NCBI RefSeq assembly: GCF_012910805.1
Contig: NZ_WTVK01000003.1
Coordinates: 102,739 to 166,738, forward strand
Length of the DNA: 64,000 nucleotides
Source of the DNA: Aromatoleum evansii
GTDB taxonomy: Bacteria; Pseudomonadota; Gammaproteobacteria; Burkholderiales; Rhodocyclaceae
Direction: 5' to 3'
Position 1 is the stretch's first letter. Each line of letters opens with the position of its first letter. The notes beneath the pieces were generated by a model that searched no databases, had not been told where the DNA came from, and saw only the letters and a program-made list of their open reading frames with translations. Shown one piece after another: positions 18,722 to 27,528 of this stretch. A program made the translations under genes and the position numbers.

Positions 18722-21043
18722 TCACTTGCCCGCTACCGCCGCGGCGGCGCGCTGCAGGTTGGTCTCGTACTGGCCGCGGGCGGAGCGGTACTGCTTCGGC
18801 CACGCAACCTCGCCGAACCCGATCTTCGCCGCTTCGTGCAGCGTCCACGCCGGGTCCGCCAAGTGCGGCCGCGCGATGGCGCACAGGTCCGCGCGGCCCG
18901 CGGCGATGATGCTGTTGGCGTGGTCGGCCTCGGAGATCGCACCCACCGCGAGCGTCGGGATGCCGACCTCGTTGCGGATGCGGTCGGCGAACGGCGTCTG
19001 GTACATGCGGCCGTACACCGGCTGGTCGCCCTTCCACACCTGGCCCGACGAGCAGTCGATGATGTCGGCGCCGGCCTCCTTGAAGAGGCGCGCGATCGCG
19101 ACGGCGTCGTCGGCAGTATTACCCCCCGGGAACCAGTCGTGGCACGACAGGCGCACCGACATCGGGCGGTTCGTCGGCCACATCGCACGCATCGCCTTGA
19201 ACACTTCAAGCGGGAAGCGCGCGCGGTTCTCCAGATCGCCGCCGAACTCGTCGGTGCGGCGGTTGGTCAGCGGCGACAGGAAGCTCGACAGCAGGTAGCC
19301 GTGCGCGCAGTGCAGCTCCAGGATGTCGAAGCCGGCCTCGGCCGCCATCCGCGTGGCGCGCACGAAGTCGTTGCGCACGCGCTCCATGTCGTCGCGCGTC
19401 ATCGCACGCGGCACCTGCGAGTGTGGCAGGTAGGGCAGCGGCGAGGCAGAGATCAGCTCCCACGCGCCCGCTTCGAGCGGCTCGTCGATGCCTTCCCACG
19501 CGAGCTTCGTCGCGCCCTTGCGGCCCGCATGGCCGAGCTGCATGCCGATCTTCGCATCCGAATTGCCATGCACGAAATCGACGATGCGCTTCCACGCATT
19601 CACGTGCTCAGGCTTGTACATGCCGGCACATCCCGGCGTGATGCGCGCATCGGGCGACACGCAGGTCATCTCGGTATACAGGAGCCCCGCGCCGCCCAAC
19701 GCGCGCGAGCCGAAATGCACGAGGTGGAAGTCGGTCGGCGCGCCGTCCTCGGCCGAGTACATCGCCATCGGCGACATCACGATGCGGTTCGCGAGCGTCA
19801 GGCCCCGCAACTTGAACGGCGTGAACATCGGCGGAGGGGGCGTTTCGTCGTCGCGCACCGTCATGCCGGCCTTGCGCGCGAGCCAGCGCTCGTAGCCTTC
19901 GAGCCAACCCGCGTCGCGCAGCCGCAGGTTCTCGTGCGAGATGCGCTGCGAGCGCGTCAGCATCGAGTACATGAACTGCTCCGGTTCGAGCGTGTCGCAG
20001 TAGCGCGCGCCGCACACCTCGAACCATTCCATCGCGTTCCACGCGGCGTTCTGCAGCCGCAGCACGTCTATGTTGCGGGCCGCCTGATAGCGCTCCAGCA
20101 CCGCGGGGATGTGCTCGCGCGTGTCGCCCTCGTCGCGGAAAAGCCGCGTCAGCTCGATCGCGTCCTCGAGCGCGAGCTTGGTGCCCGAGCCGATCGCGAA
20201 ATGCGCGGTATGCACGGCGTCGCCCATCAGCACGACGTGGCTCTTGCCGTTGTAGTGGTGCCACTGCTCGCACTTCACGCGCTGGAAGTTGAGCCATGCC
20301 GAGCCGCGCAGATGGCGCGAGTTGGTCATCAGGCGGTGGCCGTCGAGGTGCTTGCCGAAGAGCTGTTCGCAGAACGCGATCGACTGCTCCTGGTCGGCGG
20401 TGTCGAGGCCGTGCGCCTTCCACACGTGCTCGGGGCATTCGACGATGAAGGTCGTCGTCTTGTCGTCGAACTTGTAGATGTGGGCCTGGAACCAGCCATG
20501 CTCGGTCTTCTCGAAGAAGAACGTGAAGGCGTCGAAGAGTTTGGTCGTGCCGAGCCAGATGTAGCGGTTGGGCCGCGTGACGATGTCGGGCTTGAACACC
20601 TCCGCGTACTTGTTGCGGATGCGCGAGTTGATGCCGTCGGAGGCGATGACCAGATCGGCGTCAGGAAACTCCGCGTCCGACTCGACCTCACGATCGAACA
20701 CCAGCTCGACGCCCAGTTCCTCGCAGCGCGCCTGCAGGATGTTGAGCATCATCTTGCGGCCAATGCCGACGAAGCCGTGGCCGCCGCTGCGGATCGTGCG
20801 CCCCTTGAAATGGAGCTCGATGTCGTCCCAGTGGTTGAACGCCACCTGGATCGCATCGGCCGTCTCGGAGTCCCACTCGCGCATGTTGTCCATCGTCGCG
20901 TCCGAGAACACCACGCCCCAGCCGAAGGTGTCGTAGGGGCGGTTCCTCTCGATCACGCGGATCTCGTGCGCCGGGTTCAGCTTCTTCATCAGGATCGCGA
21001 AATACAGCCCCGCGGGCCCGCCACCGATACAGACGATACGCAT
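18722..21043 (-). CDS. abmA: 2-aminobenzoyl-CoA monooxygenase/reductase (FAD monooxygenase fused to OYE)
   Basis: A 773-residue two-domain flavoenzyme. Residues 1 to about 390 are a salicylate-hydroxylase-type FAD monooxygenase ([10 protein letters not shown] at 7-16, [15 protein letters not shown] later). From about residue 405 an Old Yellow Enzyme barrel follows ([46 protein letters not shown]). This fusion is the hallmark enzyme of aerobic 2-aminobenzoate degradation: it hydroxylates 2-aminobenzoyl-CoA at C5 with O2 and then reduces the ring to 2-amino-5-oxocyclohex-1-ene-carboxyl-CoA, using NAD(P)H. GGAGGAGACC precedes the ATG. It is the first gene of the minus-strand abm unit and has the MarR-type motif upstream. 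Confidence 0.92.
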   Translation of the reverse strand: MRIVCIGGGPAGLYFAILMKKLNPAHEIRVIERNRPYDTFGWGVVFSDATMDNMREWDSETADAIQVAFNHWDDIELHFKGRTIRSGGHGFVGIGRKMMLNILQARCEELGVELVFDREVESDAEFPDADLVIASDGINSRIRNKYAEVFKPDIVTRPNRYIWLGTTKLFDAFTFFFEKTEHGWFQAHIYKFDDKTTTFIVECPEHVWKAHGLDTADQEQSIAFCEQLFGKHLDGHRLMTNSRHLRGSAWLNFQRVKCEQWHHYNGKSHVVLMGDAVHTAHFAIGSGTKLALEDAIELTRLFRDEGDTREHIPAVLERYQAARNIDVLRLQNAAWNAMEWFEVCGARYCDTLEPEQFMYSMLTRSQRISHENLRLRDAGWLEGYERWLARKAGMTVRDDETPPPPMFTPFKLRGLTLANRIVMSPMAMYSAEDGAPTDFHLVHFGSRALGGAGLLYTEMTCVSPDARITPGCAGMYKPEHVNAWKRIVDFVHGNSDAKIGMQLGHAGRKGATKLAWEGIDEPLEAGAWELISASPLPYLPHSQVPRAMTRDDMERVRNDFVRATRMAAEAGFDILELHCAHGYLLSSFLSPLTNRRTDEFGGDLENRARFPLEVFKAMRAMWPTNRPMSVRLSCHDWFPGGNTADDAVAIARLFKEAGADIIDCSSGQVWKGDQPVYGRMYQTPFADRIRNEVGIPTLAVGAISEADHANSIIAAGRADLCAIARPHLADPAWTLHEAAKIGFGEVAWPKQYRSARGQYETNLQRAAAAVAGK

Positions 21044-21386
21044 CTCAGGTCTCCTCCATCTGGACGCCCGGCTTCACCCCCGGGCGTCGTGTCGCTCTAT
21101 TTTAGTCGCGAACATTTCATACTTAAAGTACTTAGTCAAACGCCGGCGCAGTGCGCACCCGAAGGCTTCGGATCGTCGGGGCTGCGAACTGCTCCGCGTT
21201 GGGTGTATTACCCCACATCTGCCGACGCTTTGACCCCCCCATGTGGGGGAGGTGCGGTGCGTCGCGAACACGCACTATTCCCCGACGCCCTGCGGTGACG
21301 GCTGCTGCACCGCAGAAATAAAACTTCGTGACTGAATATTTTAAGCCTGATATATCTTCGCTCCACTCTACTCGCGGGAGTTCGGC
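21044..21386. promoter_or_regulatory. Divergent promoter region between abmA and the TRAP operon
   Basis: This 343-base gap has no gene. The abmA side is AT-rich and holds the operator-like motif at 21116-21130. In the middle a pair of imperfect facing repeats (TGTATTACCCCACAT at 21207 and ATGTGGGGGAGG at 21240) can form a hairpin. The TRAP side has an AT-rich block (GACTGAATATTTTAAG, then GATATATC) that could hold a promoter for the gene at 21387. Confidence 0.5.
21116..21130 (+). promoter_or_regulatory. Operator-like motif TTCATNNNTAAAGTA, copy 2
   Basis: The sequence is TTCATACTTAAAGTA, about 75 bases upstream of the abmA start. Within it TACTT-A-AAGTA is a perfect inverted repeat around one base, as in many MarR sites. 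Confidence 0.55.
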
Positions 21387-21917
21387 ATGGCCATACAGCA
21401 AGCGGCAATCGGAACCGGGGTCACGATCCGATCCCGTCCCGGACGGTTCTACCACCAGTTGATGAACGCCTGCGGCGCGCTCGCGGCGCTGCTCTTCGGC
21501 GGCATGGCGCTGCTCGTGTGCGCCGACGTCGTGATGCGCAACGTCGGCCTCGGGTCGATCGCATGGGCCGTCGAGGCGACCGAATACATCCTGATGGTCG
21601 CGACCTTTGTCGCGGCGCCATGGCTGCTGTACCTGAACGACCACATCCGCGTCGACGTCGTGCTGCGCGCGCTGTCGGCACCGATGCGACGCCGTCTCGA
21701 GCTCGCGACCGACCTCGCCTGCTGCGTGATCTGCGCGGTCCTCGCGTGGCAGACCATTGCGGTGGCACATGACACGGCCGCCCAGGGCAGTCTCGTGTTC
21801 AAGGTGCTGGTGTTCCCGGAATGGTGGCTGAACCTGCCGATGGTGTTCTCGTGCGCGCTGCTCGCAGTCGAGTTCGCGCGACGCTTCGTCAATCTGCTGG
21901 CGCGGGAGGCGCACTGA
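21387..21917 (+). CDS. TRAP transporter small membrane subunit (DctQ type)
   Basis: A 176-residue protein with four hydrophobic segments (around residues 28-50, 60-80, 102-125 and 142-165), typical of DctQ. The motif AVEATEYILMVATFVAAPWLLY matches the family. It forms the membrane part of a TRAP carrier with the next gene, which starts two bases after its stop. Position opposite abmA suggests uptake of an aromatic acid, but the sequence does not show the substrate. Confidence 0.88.
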   Translation: MAIQQAAIGTGVTIRSRPGRFYHQLMNACGALAALLFGGMALLVCADVVMRNVGLGSIAWAVEATEYILMVATFVAAPWLLYLNDHIRVDVVLRALSAPMRRRLELATDLACCVICAVLAWQTIAVAHDTAAQGSLVFKVLVFPEWWLNLPMVFSCALLAVEFARRFVNLLAREAH

Positions 21918-21918
21918 G

Positions 21919-23235
21919 ATGGAATGGTACTGGGCGCTTGCACTGATGCTCGGCCTGATGTTCGGGCTGATGGGGGTCGGATTGCCGGTCGCGTTCACCT
22001 TCCTTGGCGTGAACCTCGTCGGGGCCTGGGTGTTCCTCGGCGGCGAAGCCGGACTCGCGCAACTCGTGAGGAATTCGGTCGGCGCGGTGACGAGCTTTTC
22101 GCTCACGCCGATCCCGCTGTTCGTGCTGATGGGCGAGGTGCTGTTCCACACCGGGCTCGCATTCCGCGCGATCGAGGCGATCGAGCGGCTGATCGCGCGG
22201 CTGCCGGGGAGGCTGTCGGTGGTGTCGGTGCTCGGCGGCACAACCTTTGCCGCGCTGTCGGGCTCGACGATCGCGAACACCGCGATGATGGGCGGCGTGA
22301 TGCTGCCCGAGATGTTGAAGCGCGGCTACCACCCGACGCTCGCGATGGGGCCGATCATGGCGGTCGGCGGCATTGCGATGCTGATCCCGCCGTCGGCGCT
22401 CGCGGTCATGCTCGGCAGTCTCGCGGGCATCTCGATTGCGCAGTTGCTGGTCGGCGGCATCCTGCCCGGCCTCGTGATGGCATGCTGCTTCCTCGCCTAC
22501 GTGATGATCCGCTGCCGCATCGACCCGGGCCTCGCGCCGCTCGACGAGGCGCCACGCGCGCCCGACGCCTGGACGCGCTGGAAGCCGTTCGTACGCGACG
22601 TCGTGCCGCTGTTCTCAATCTTCGCCGCGGTGGTCGGCAGCATGCTTGCCGGCTGGGCGTCACCGACCGAGTCGGCCGCGATCGGCGCCGTCGCCTCGGT
22701 ACTCGCGACCGTCTGCTACCGCGCACTCACCTTCGCCGCCCTCAGGAAGTCGCTCATCGAGACCGCGCGTGTGTCGGTCGTGATCCTGTTCGTGCTCGTC
22801 GCCTCGACGACCTTCGCGCAGATCCTGAGCTTCTCGGGTGCGACGAGCGGCGCGCTGGGCCTCATCCGCTCTCTCGAACTCTCGCCCTTGATGCTCGTCC
22901 TCGGCATGCTGGCGATCCTGCTGGTGCTCGGCTGCGTCATCGACCAGATCAGCATGATGATGATCACGCTGCCGTTCTTCATGCCGCTCGCCAACGCCGC
23001 CGGCATCGACCCGGTATGGCTGGGCGTGCTGATGCTGGTCGCGATGGAGCTCGGCCTGCTGACGCCCCCCTTCGGCCTGCTGCTGATGGTGATGCAGTCG
23101 GTCGCGCCGCCGCCGATCCAGTTGCGCCAGATCTACGCCGCCGCGGCGCCTTTCGTGCTGATCGAGATCGGTGTGCTCGCCCTCATCGTCGCGCTGCCCT
23201 GGCTGGCCGTCGGGCTGCCACGGCTGATGCAGTAG
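21919..23235 (+). CDS. TRAP transporter large permease (DctM type)
   Basis: A 438-residue, very hydrophobic DctM-family permease of usual length, with about twelve membrane segments. Family stretches include GTTFAALSGSTIANTAMMG and MLIPPSALAVMLG. It carries the sodium-coupled translocation pathway. The initiation site GGGAGG lies at the end of the preceding gene, which argues for coupled translation. Confidence 0.92.
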   Translation: MEWYWALALMLGLMFGLMGVGLPVAFTFLGVNLVGAWVFLGGEAGLAQLVRNSVGAVTSFSLTPIPLFVLMGEVLFHTGLAFRAIEAIERLIARLPGRLSVVSVLGGTTFAALSGSTIANTAMMGGVMLPEMLKRGYHPTLAMGPIMAVGGIAMLIPPSALAVMLGSLAGISIAQLLVGGILPGLVMACCFLAYVMIRCRIDPGLAPLDEAPRAPDAWTRWKPFVRDVVPLFSIFAAVVGSMLAGWASPTESAAIGAVASVLATVCYRALTFAALRKSLIETARVSVVILFVLVASTTFAQILSFSGATSGALGLIRSLELSPLMLVLGMLAILLVLGCVIDQISMMMITLPFFMPLANAAGIDPVWLGVLMLVAMELGLLTPPFGLLLMVMQSVAPPPIQLRQIYAAAAPFVLIEIGVLALIVALPWLAVGLPRLMQ

Positions 23236-23287
23236 TCCGCCTTCCCTCATGCACTACCCGCATTACCCACACAAGGAGAACGAGGAG

Positions 23288-24259
23288 ATGAAGACCCCTG
23301 TCCGCAAGCTCGCCTTTGCCGCATTGATCGCGTGTCTCTCCAGCGGCGCGAGCGCTGCCGAAATCACGCTCAAGGCCGTCAGCGCGTTCGGCCACGACAC
23401 CTTCTTCAACCAGCGCTTCCGGGCTTTCGTCGACAAGGTCAATGCCGAAGGCAAGGGGATCATGAAGATCCAGGTCGTAGGCGGACCCGAGGCGATCCCG
23501 CCGCTCGAAGTCGGCAACGCGGTACGCACCGGTGTCGTCGATCTGGCGAACACCACCGGCGTCTTCCATGCCAACCTCGTTCCCGAGGCGCTCGCCGGCT
23601 CGCTCGCCGAGAAGTCGATGGCGGAACTGCGCGCGAACGGCGGCTACGCCCTGCTTGACCGCATCCACCGCGACAAGGCCAACATGGTGTGGCTCGCGCG
23701 CGTCTCCGACGGACTGCAGTACCACATCTACACGACGAAGAAGGTGGATGCCGGCAATTTCTCCGGCATGAAACTCAGGAGCGTGCCGGTCTATCGCGCG
23801 TTCTTTCAGGCGCTCGGCGCGACCCCCTTGCAGGTGCCGCCGGGCGAGGTGTTCACCGCACTCGAGCGCGGCGTCGTCGAGGGCTACGGCTGGCCGTCGG
23901 TCGGCATTTTCGACCTCGGCTGGCAGGAGAAGACGAAGTACCGCGTCGAGCCCGGCTTCTACAACGTCGAGGTGGGCCTCTACATGAACCAGAACACGTG
24001 GAAGAAGCTCGACGAGGCGCAGCGCGCCTTCCTCGAGAAGCAGATCGCGTGGGTCGAGACCGAGAACGTCAAGGACCTGCAGGCGGCCGAGGCCGAGAAG
24101 GCACGCCAGGCCGGCGCGAAGATCGAGACCATCGCGATCCCCGAGGCCGAGGTCCGGCAGTTCCGCGCTCGCGCCTACGACGCGGGCTGGAAGGGCATCG
24201 AGCAGGCGAGCCCGCAGAACGTCGCGAAGCTGCGCGAACTGTTCGGCAACGTGCACTAA
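23288..24259 (+). CDS. TRAP transporter solute-binding protein (DctP type)
   Basis: A 323-residue periplasmic protein with a signal peptide (cleavage likely after GASAA) and the DctP fold; the conserved arginine that grips the solute carboxylate is likely the one in SGMKLRSVPVYR. The ATG at 23288 follows AAGGAG and GAGGAG; the upstream in-frame ATG at 23249 would add residues unlike a signal sequence. The ligand should be an organic acid. The other TRAP genes precede it directly. Confidence 0.88.
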   Translation: MKTPVRKLAFAALIACLSSGASAAEITLKAVSAFGHDTFFNQRFRAFVDKVNAEGKGIMKIQVVGGPEAIPPLEVGNAVRTGVVDLANTTGVFHANLVPEALAGSLAEKSMAELRANGGYALLDRIHRDKANMVWLARVSDGLQYHIYTTKKVDAGNFSGMKLRSVPVYRAFFQALGATPLQVPPGEVFTALERGVVEGYGWPSVGIFDLGWQEKTKYRVEPGFYNVEVGLYMNQNTWKKLDEAQRAFLEKQIAWVETENVKDLQAAEAEKARQAGAKIETIAIPEAEVRQFRARAYDAGWKGIEQASPQNVAKLRELFGNVH

Positions 24260-24280
24260 TGAATCGGCGAGCTGATACAG

Positions 24281-24365
24281 CCGTTCGCCCTGAGCCCTTC
24301 GGCTTCGCTCAGGACAGGCCTGTCGAAGGGCGCTGGCAGGGCTTCGACAGGCTCAGCCCGAACGG
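24281..24365. repeat. Dispersed palindromic repeat (CCGTTCGCCCTGAGC type)
   Basis: Facing arms CCGTTCGCCCTGAGC at 24281 and GCTCAGCCCGAACGG ending at 24365 enclose further pairs (CTGTCGAAGGGC and GCTTCGACAGG). The sequence type is common between genes in many proteobacteria. It lies between the converging dctP and MarR genes and may also end transcription. Confidence 0.65.
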
Positions 24366-24432
24366 TATTTGGTGGTCAAGCCTATGACAAAAGGCGGCGG
24401 GCTCAACCCGCCGCCGTTACCTGCCGCCCGTG

Positions 24433-24930
24433 CTACACGCCGTCGTCGGCCGGCGCTGCGGGCGGGTGCAGCGCGATCAGGTCTTTCAGCATGCCGATCA
24501 GCAGCGCCGCGTTGTCGTGACCGAACGGTTCGAGCACCGCCTGCTGGTGGCGCAAGGCGCGCGCGCATAGCGAATCGGCGAGTTCCCGCCCCTTGCGCGT
24601 AAGGCGCACGAGCGTCTGACGGCGATCGCGGCGCGCGCCGTTGCGCTCCACGAGTCCCTCGGCCTCCATCCGCTGCACCACCTTGCTCAGCGTCGGCTGT
24701 TTGGTCAGCGCGAGCTGCGCGAGCGTGCCGATGCTCTCACCGTCGCTGCCCGCCAGGCTCGCGATCACGCGCCACTCCGTCACCGAGAGGCCCGACGCCT
24801 CGACCTCGCGATGGAACTCGCGCGAGATGCGGCTGCTGGCCTGCGCGAGCAGGTAGGCGAGATAGCCGTCGACGAAGGGTGACGAGGCGTGCGTCGAAAT
24901 TTGGTTTTCCGTTGTTGTCCCGTCAGTCAT
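24433..24930 (-). CDS. MarR-family regulator, probable repressor of the auxin oxygenase operon
   Basis: A 165-residue MarR protein: recognition region LAQLALTKQPTLSKVVQRMEAEGLVER and the wing NGARRDRRQTLVRLT. The ATG at 24930 has AAGGGAG upstream; the longer reading from 24984 has no such site. It is transcribed away from the IorA-like/Rieske operon, with a 418-base gap that holds one copy of the TTCATNNNTAAAGTA motif. MarR proteins divergent from oxygenase-type auxin loci are known as auxin-responsive repressors, and this gene fits that position. Confidence 0.87.
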   Translation of the reverse strand: MTDGTTTENQISTHASSPFVDGYLAYLLAQASSRISREFHREVEASGLSVTEWRVIASLAGSDGESIGTLAQLALTKQPTLSKVVQRMEAEGLVERNGARRDRRQTLVRLTRKGRELADSLCARALRHQQAVLEPFGHDNAALLIGMLKDLIALHPPAAPADDGV

Positions 24931-25348
24931 CGCTGCTCCCTTCACCGCCGGATCCTTCCCGGCTCGGCCCGGCGCGGCAGACACGAATGCGCCGCCGATG
25001 TTCGGGTCGATTATGCGTCAGCTCGCCGTGGATCCTGCACATGTGCGGTGCATTCCTGCACCCTTTCCGCGCCAACGCCGCGTTTTCTGCATCGCGCAAA
25101 TCCCCGCCCTGTCACGGAATTTTCCGTTTTCCATGAATTTTCATATTTTCATTGACAACGGAAAGCTTCATACCTAAAGTAAATTCCACAACAAAGCTTC
25201 GGACGGCATCAAGGCAACGCGACGCCGGACCGGGTGAAAACCGGAGGAGACAAGATGGCCCCGACCCCAACAGTCAGGCCGTCGCTCGTGCGCCGTTCAG
25301 TACGGCCGTGCGGCGACGCCCGCATCCCCAGCGCTGGACAGCCGTGTC
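24931..25348. promoter_or_regulatory. Divergent promoter region before the oxygenase operon
   Basis: This 418-base region is AT-richer than its surroundings near 25110-25200 and holds the operator-like motif at 25167. TTGACA at 25152-25157 followed by TACCTAAAG at 25171 gives a fair -35/-10 pattern overlapping the motif, so a bound repressor would block it. Downstream lies the 33-codon leader ORF listed separately. Confidence 0.55.
25167..25181 (+). promoter_or_regulatory. Operator-like motif TTCATNNNTAAAGTA, copy 3
   Basis: The sequence is TTCATACCTAAAGTA, 14 of 15 bases identical to the copy before abmA. It is about 75 bases ahead of the leader ORF and 180 ahead of the IorA-like gene. Confidence 0.6.
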
Positions 25349-25356
25349 ATGGCTGA
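25255..25356 (+). CDS. 33-residue leader ORF before the IorA-like gene
   Basis: An ATG at 25255 is preceded by an excellent ribosome site (GGAGGAGACAAG) and opens 33 codons, starting MAPTPTVRPSLVRR. Its TGA lies eight bases inside the IorA-like gene, which has no ribosome site of its own. Translation of the large gene may therefore depend on ribosomes finishing the leader. The peptide is rich in proline and arginine and matches no family I know. A non-coding explanation is possible. Confidence 0.45.
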   Translation: MAPTPTVRPSLVRRSVRPCGDARIPSAGQPCHG

Positions 25357-27520
25357 GCGCTCGTTCGCGAAGGAAGTCGAGCAGCTTCGGCTGCCGGCCG
25401 GCAGCGAGTTCCGCGGCGAAGGCATCCTGGCCGTCACCAAGGCGCTACTGCAGTCCGGCGTCGGCTACGTCGCCGGCTACCAGGGCTCGCCGATCTCGCA
25501 CCTGATGGACGTGCTCGCCGACGCGAAGGAGATCCTCGACGAGCTCGGCGTGCATTTCGAGGCGAGCGCGTCCGAGGCCACCGCCGCAGCGACGCTTGCC
25601 GCGTCGGTGATGTACCCGATCCGCGGCGCGGTCACGTGGAAGTCCACGGTCGGCACCAACGTCGCGTCCGATGCGCTCGCCAACCTCGCGTCGGGCGGCG
25701 TCACCGGCGGCGCGCTGGTGATCATCGGCGAGGACTACGGCGAAGGCTCGTCGATCATGCAGGAGCGGTCGCACGCGTTCGCGATGAAGTCGCAGATGTG
25801 GTTGCTCGACCCGCGCCCCAATCTCGAATCCATCGTCAAGGCGGTCGAGGACGGCTTCGAACTGTCGGAGGCGAGCAACACGCCCGTGATGCTGGAGATG
25901 CGCATCCGCTCGTGCCATGTGCATGGCCGCTTCATCACGCGCGAGAACTGCCGGCCCGCGTTCAGCCTCGCCGAAGCGCTCGAAAACCCGCGCCGCGACA
26001 CCAACCGCATCGTGCTGCCGCCCGCCTCGTTCGCGCACGAGCACGAGAAGGTCCGCGACCGCTGGCCCGCCGCCGTGCAGTTCATCCGCGAGCGGAAGCT
26101 CAACGAATTCTTCGACGGCGACGACACCCACGCCGACCTCGGCCTGATCCTGCAGGGCGGCCTCTACAACGGCGTGGTCCGCGCGCTGCAGCTGCTCGGC
26201 CTCGCCGATGCGTTCGGCAACAGCCGCATCCCGCTGTACGTGATGAACGTGACCTACCCCGTCATCGACGACGAGGTGCTCGCCTTCTGCAAGGACAAGC
26301 GCGCGGTGCTGCTGCTCGAGGAAGGCCAGCCCGACTACATCGAACAGAACCTCAACACCATCCTTCGCCGGGCGGGCGTGACGACGGCGCTGTGCGGCAA
26401 GGACGTGCTGCCGATGGCCGGCGAATACACGACGCAGGTCATGCGCGACGGCATCGAAGCCTTCCTGACGACCCACGCGCCGCGCGCACTCGAATCGTCC
26501 GCCGCGGTGCCGGCGCAGGCCCCCGCAGCGGTGCCGATCACCTTCCATCCGAAAGTCCGCGATCTTGCCGCGGTCGTGCCGCCGCGGCCCGCGGGCTTCT
26601 GCACCGGCTGCCCCGAGCGGCCGATCTTCGCGGCGATGAAGCTCGCACAGGCCGATCTCGGCGAGCATCACATCTCGTGCGACATCGGCTGCCACCTGTT
26701 TTCCATCCTGCCGCCGTTCAACCTCGGCGCGACGACGATGGGCTACGGGCTCGGCGCGGCGTCGAGCTCGGCGTTCAACGTGAAGTCGGGCAAGCGTTCG
26801 ATCTCGGTGATGGGCGACGGCGGCTTCTGGCACAACGGCCTCACGAGTGGCATCGCCAACGCGGTGTTCAACAAAAACGACGGCGTCATCGTCATCGTCG
26901 ACAACTTCTACTCGTCGGCGACCGGCGGGCAGGACATCCCGTCCTCGCGCGCCGACAACCCGAACCGCGCGACCAAGCATCCGATCGAGGCGGCAATCCG
27001 CGGCGCCGGCGTCAAGTGGGTGCGCACCATCGACCGCACCTACGATGTCGCCCGCCTGCGCGACACGCTCGAGGAGGCGCTGACGACGAGCACCGACGGC
27101 CCAAAGGTCATCATCGCTCAGTCCGAATGCATGCTGAACAAGCAGCGGCGCGTGAGGCCGCTATTCAACAAGGCGGTGAAGGCCGGCGAGCGGGTCGTCA
27201 AGGAGCGCTTCGGCGTCGATCCGGACGTGTGCAGCGGCGATCATGCCTGCATTCGCTTGTCGGGTTGCCCGTCACTGTCGGTAAAGGACAGCGGCGACCC
27301 CTTGAAGGAGGACCCGGTGGCGAACGTCGACAACAGTTGCGTCGGCTGCGGCAACTGCGGCGAAGTCGCCGAGGCCGCGGTGCTGTGCCCGTCCTTCTAT
27401 CGCGCCGACATCATCCACAACCCGACCGCGGCCGACCGCATCAAGGCGCGCGTGCGCGGCGCGGTCATCGGCTGGCTGCAGCGGCGCCGCGCGGCGCGGC
27501 TCGCACGCCACGCGCTGTGA
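25349..27520 (+). CDS. IorA-like thiamine-diphosphate 2-oxoacid:ferredoxin oxidoreductase (isatinate oxidoreductase candidate)
   Basis: A 723-residue protein of the indolepyruvate:ferredoxin oxidoreductase alpha family. The N-terminal half is the pyrimidine-binding region (GYQGSPISHLMD); the TPP motif is GDGGFWHNG...VDNF near residue 490; a ferredoxin-like end follows (CVGCGNCG and another CP). It would convert an aryl 2-oxoacid and CoA to acyl-CoA and CO2. Family name suggests indolepyruvate, but in an operon with a Rieske oxygenase, a ligase and an isatin-hydrolase-like cyclase, isatinate (2-aminophenylglyoxylate) giving 2-aminobenzoyl-CoA is the more economical substrate. That is inference. 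Confidence 0.85.
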   Translation: MAERSFAKEVEQLRLPAGSEFRGEGILAVTKALLQSGVGYVAGYQGSPISHLMDVLADAKEILDELGVHFEASASEATAAATLAASVMYPIRGAVTWKSTVGTNVASDALANLASGGVTGGALVIIGEDYGEGSSIMQERSHAFAMKSQMWLLDPRPNLESIVKAVEDGFELSEASNTPVMLEMRIRSCHVHGRFITRENCRPAFSLAEALENPRRDTNRIVLPPASFAHEHEKVRDRWPAAVQFIRERKLNEFFDGDDTHADLGLILQGGLYNGVVRALQLLGLADAFGNSRIPLYVMNVTYPVIDDEVLAFCKDKRAVLLLEEGQPDYIEQNLNTILRRAGVTTALCGKDVLPMAGEYTTQVMRDGIEAFLTTHAPRALESSAAVPAQAPAAVPITFHPKVRDLAAVVPPRPAGFCTGCPERPIFAAMKLAQADLGEHHISCDIGCHLFSILPPFNLGATTMGYGLGAASSSAFNVKSGKRSISVMGDGGFWHNGLTSGIANAVFNKNDGVIVIVDNFYSSATGGQDIPSSRADNPNRATKHPIEAAIRGAGVKWVRTIDRTYDVARLRDTLEEALTTSTDGPKVIIAQSECMLNKQRRVRPLFNKAVKAGERVVKERFGVDPDVCSGDHACIRLSGCPSLSVKDSGDPLKEDPVANVDNSCVGCGNCGEVAEAAVLCPSFYRADIIHNPTAADRIKARVRGAVIGWLQRRRAARLARHAL

Positions 27521-27528
27521 GGACTCCG

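Noticed and set aside
18323..21298. 991-codon plus-strand frame over abmA and the SDR gene
   Set aside because: It spans several genes on the other strand, is rich in Arg/His/Val as shadows are, and contains no recognisable domain.
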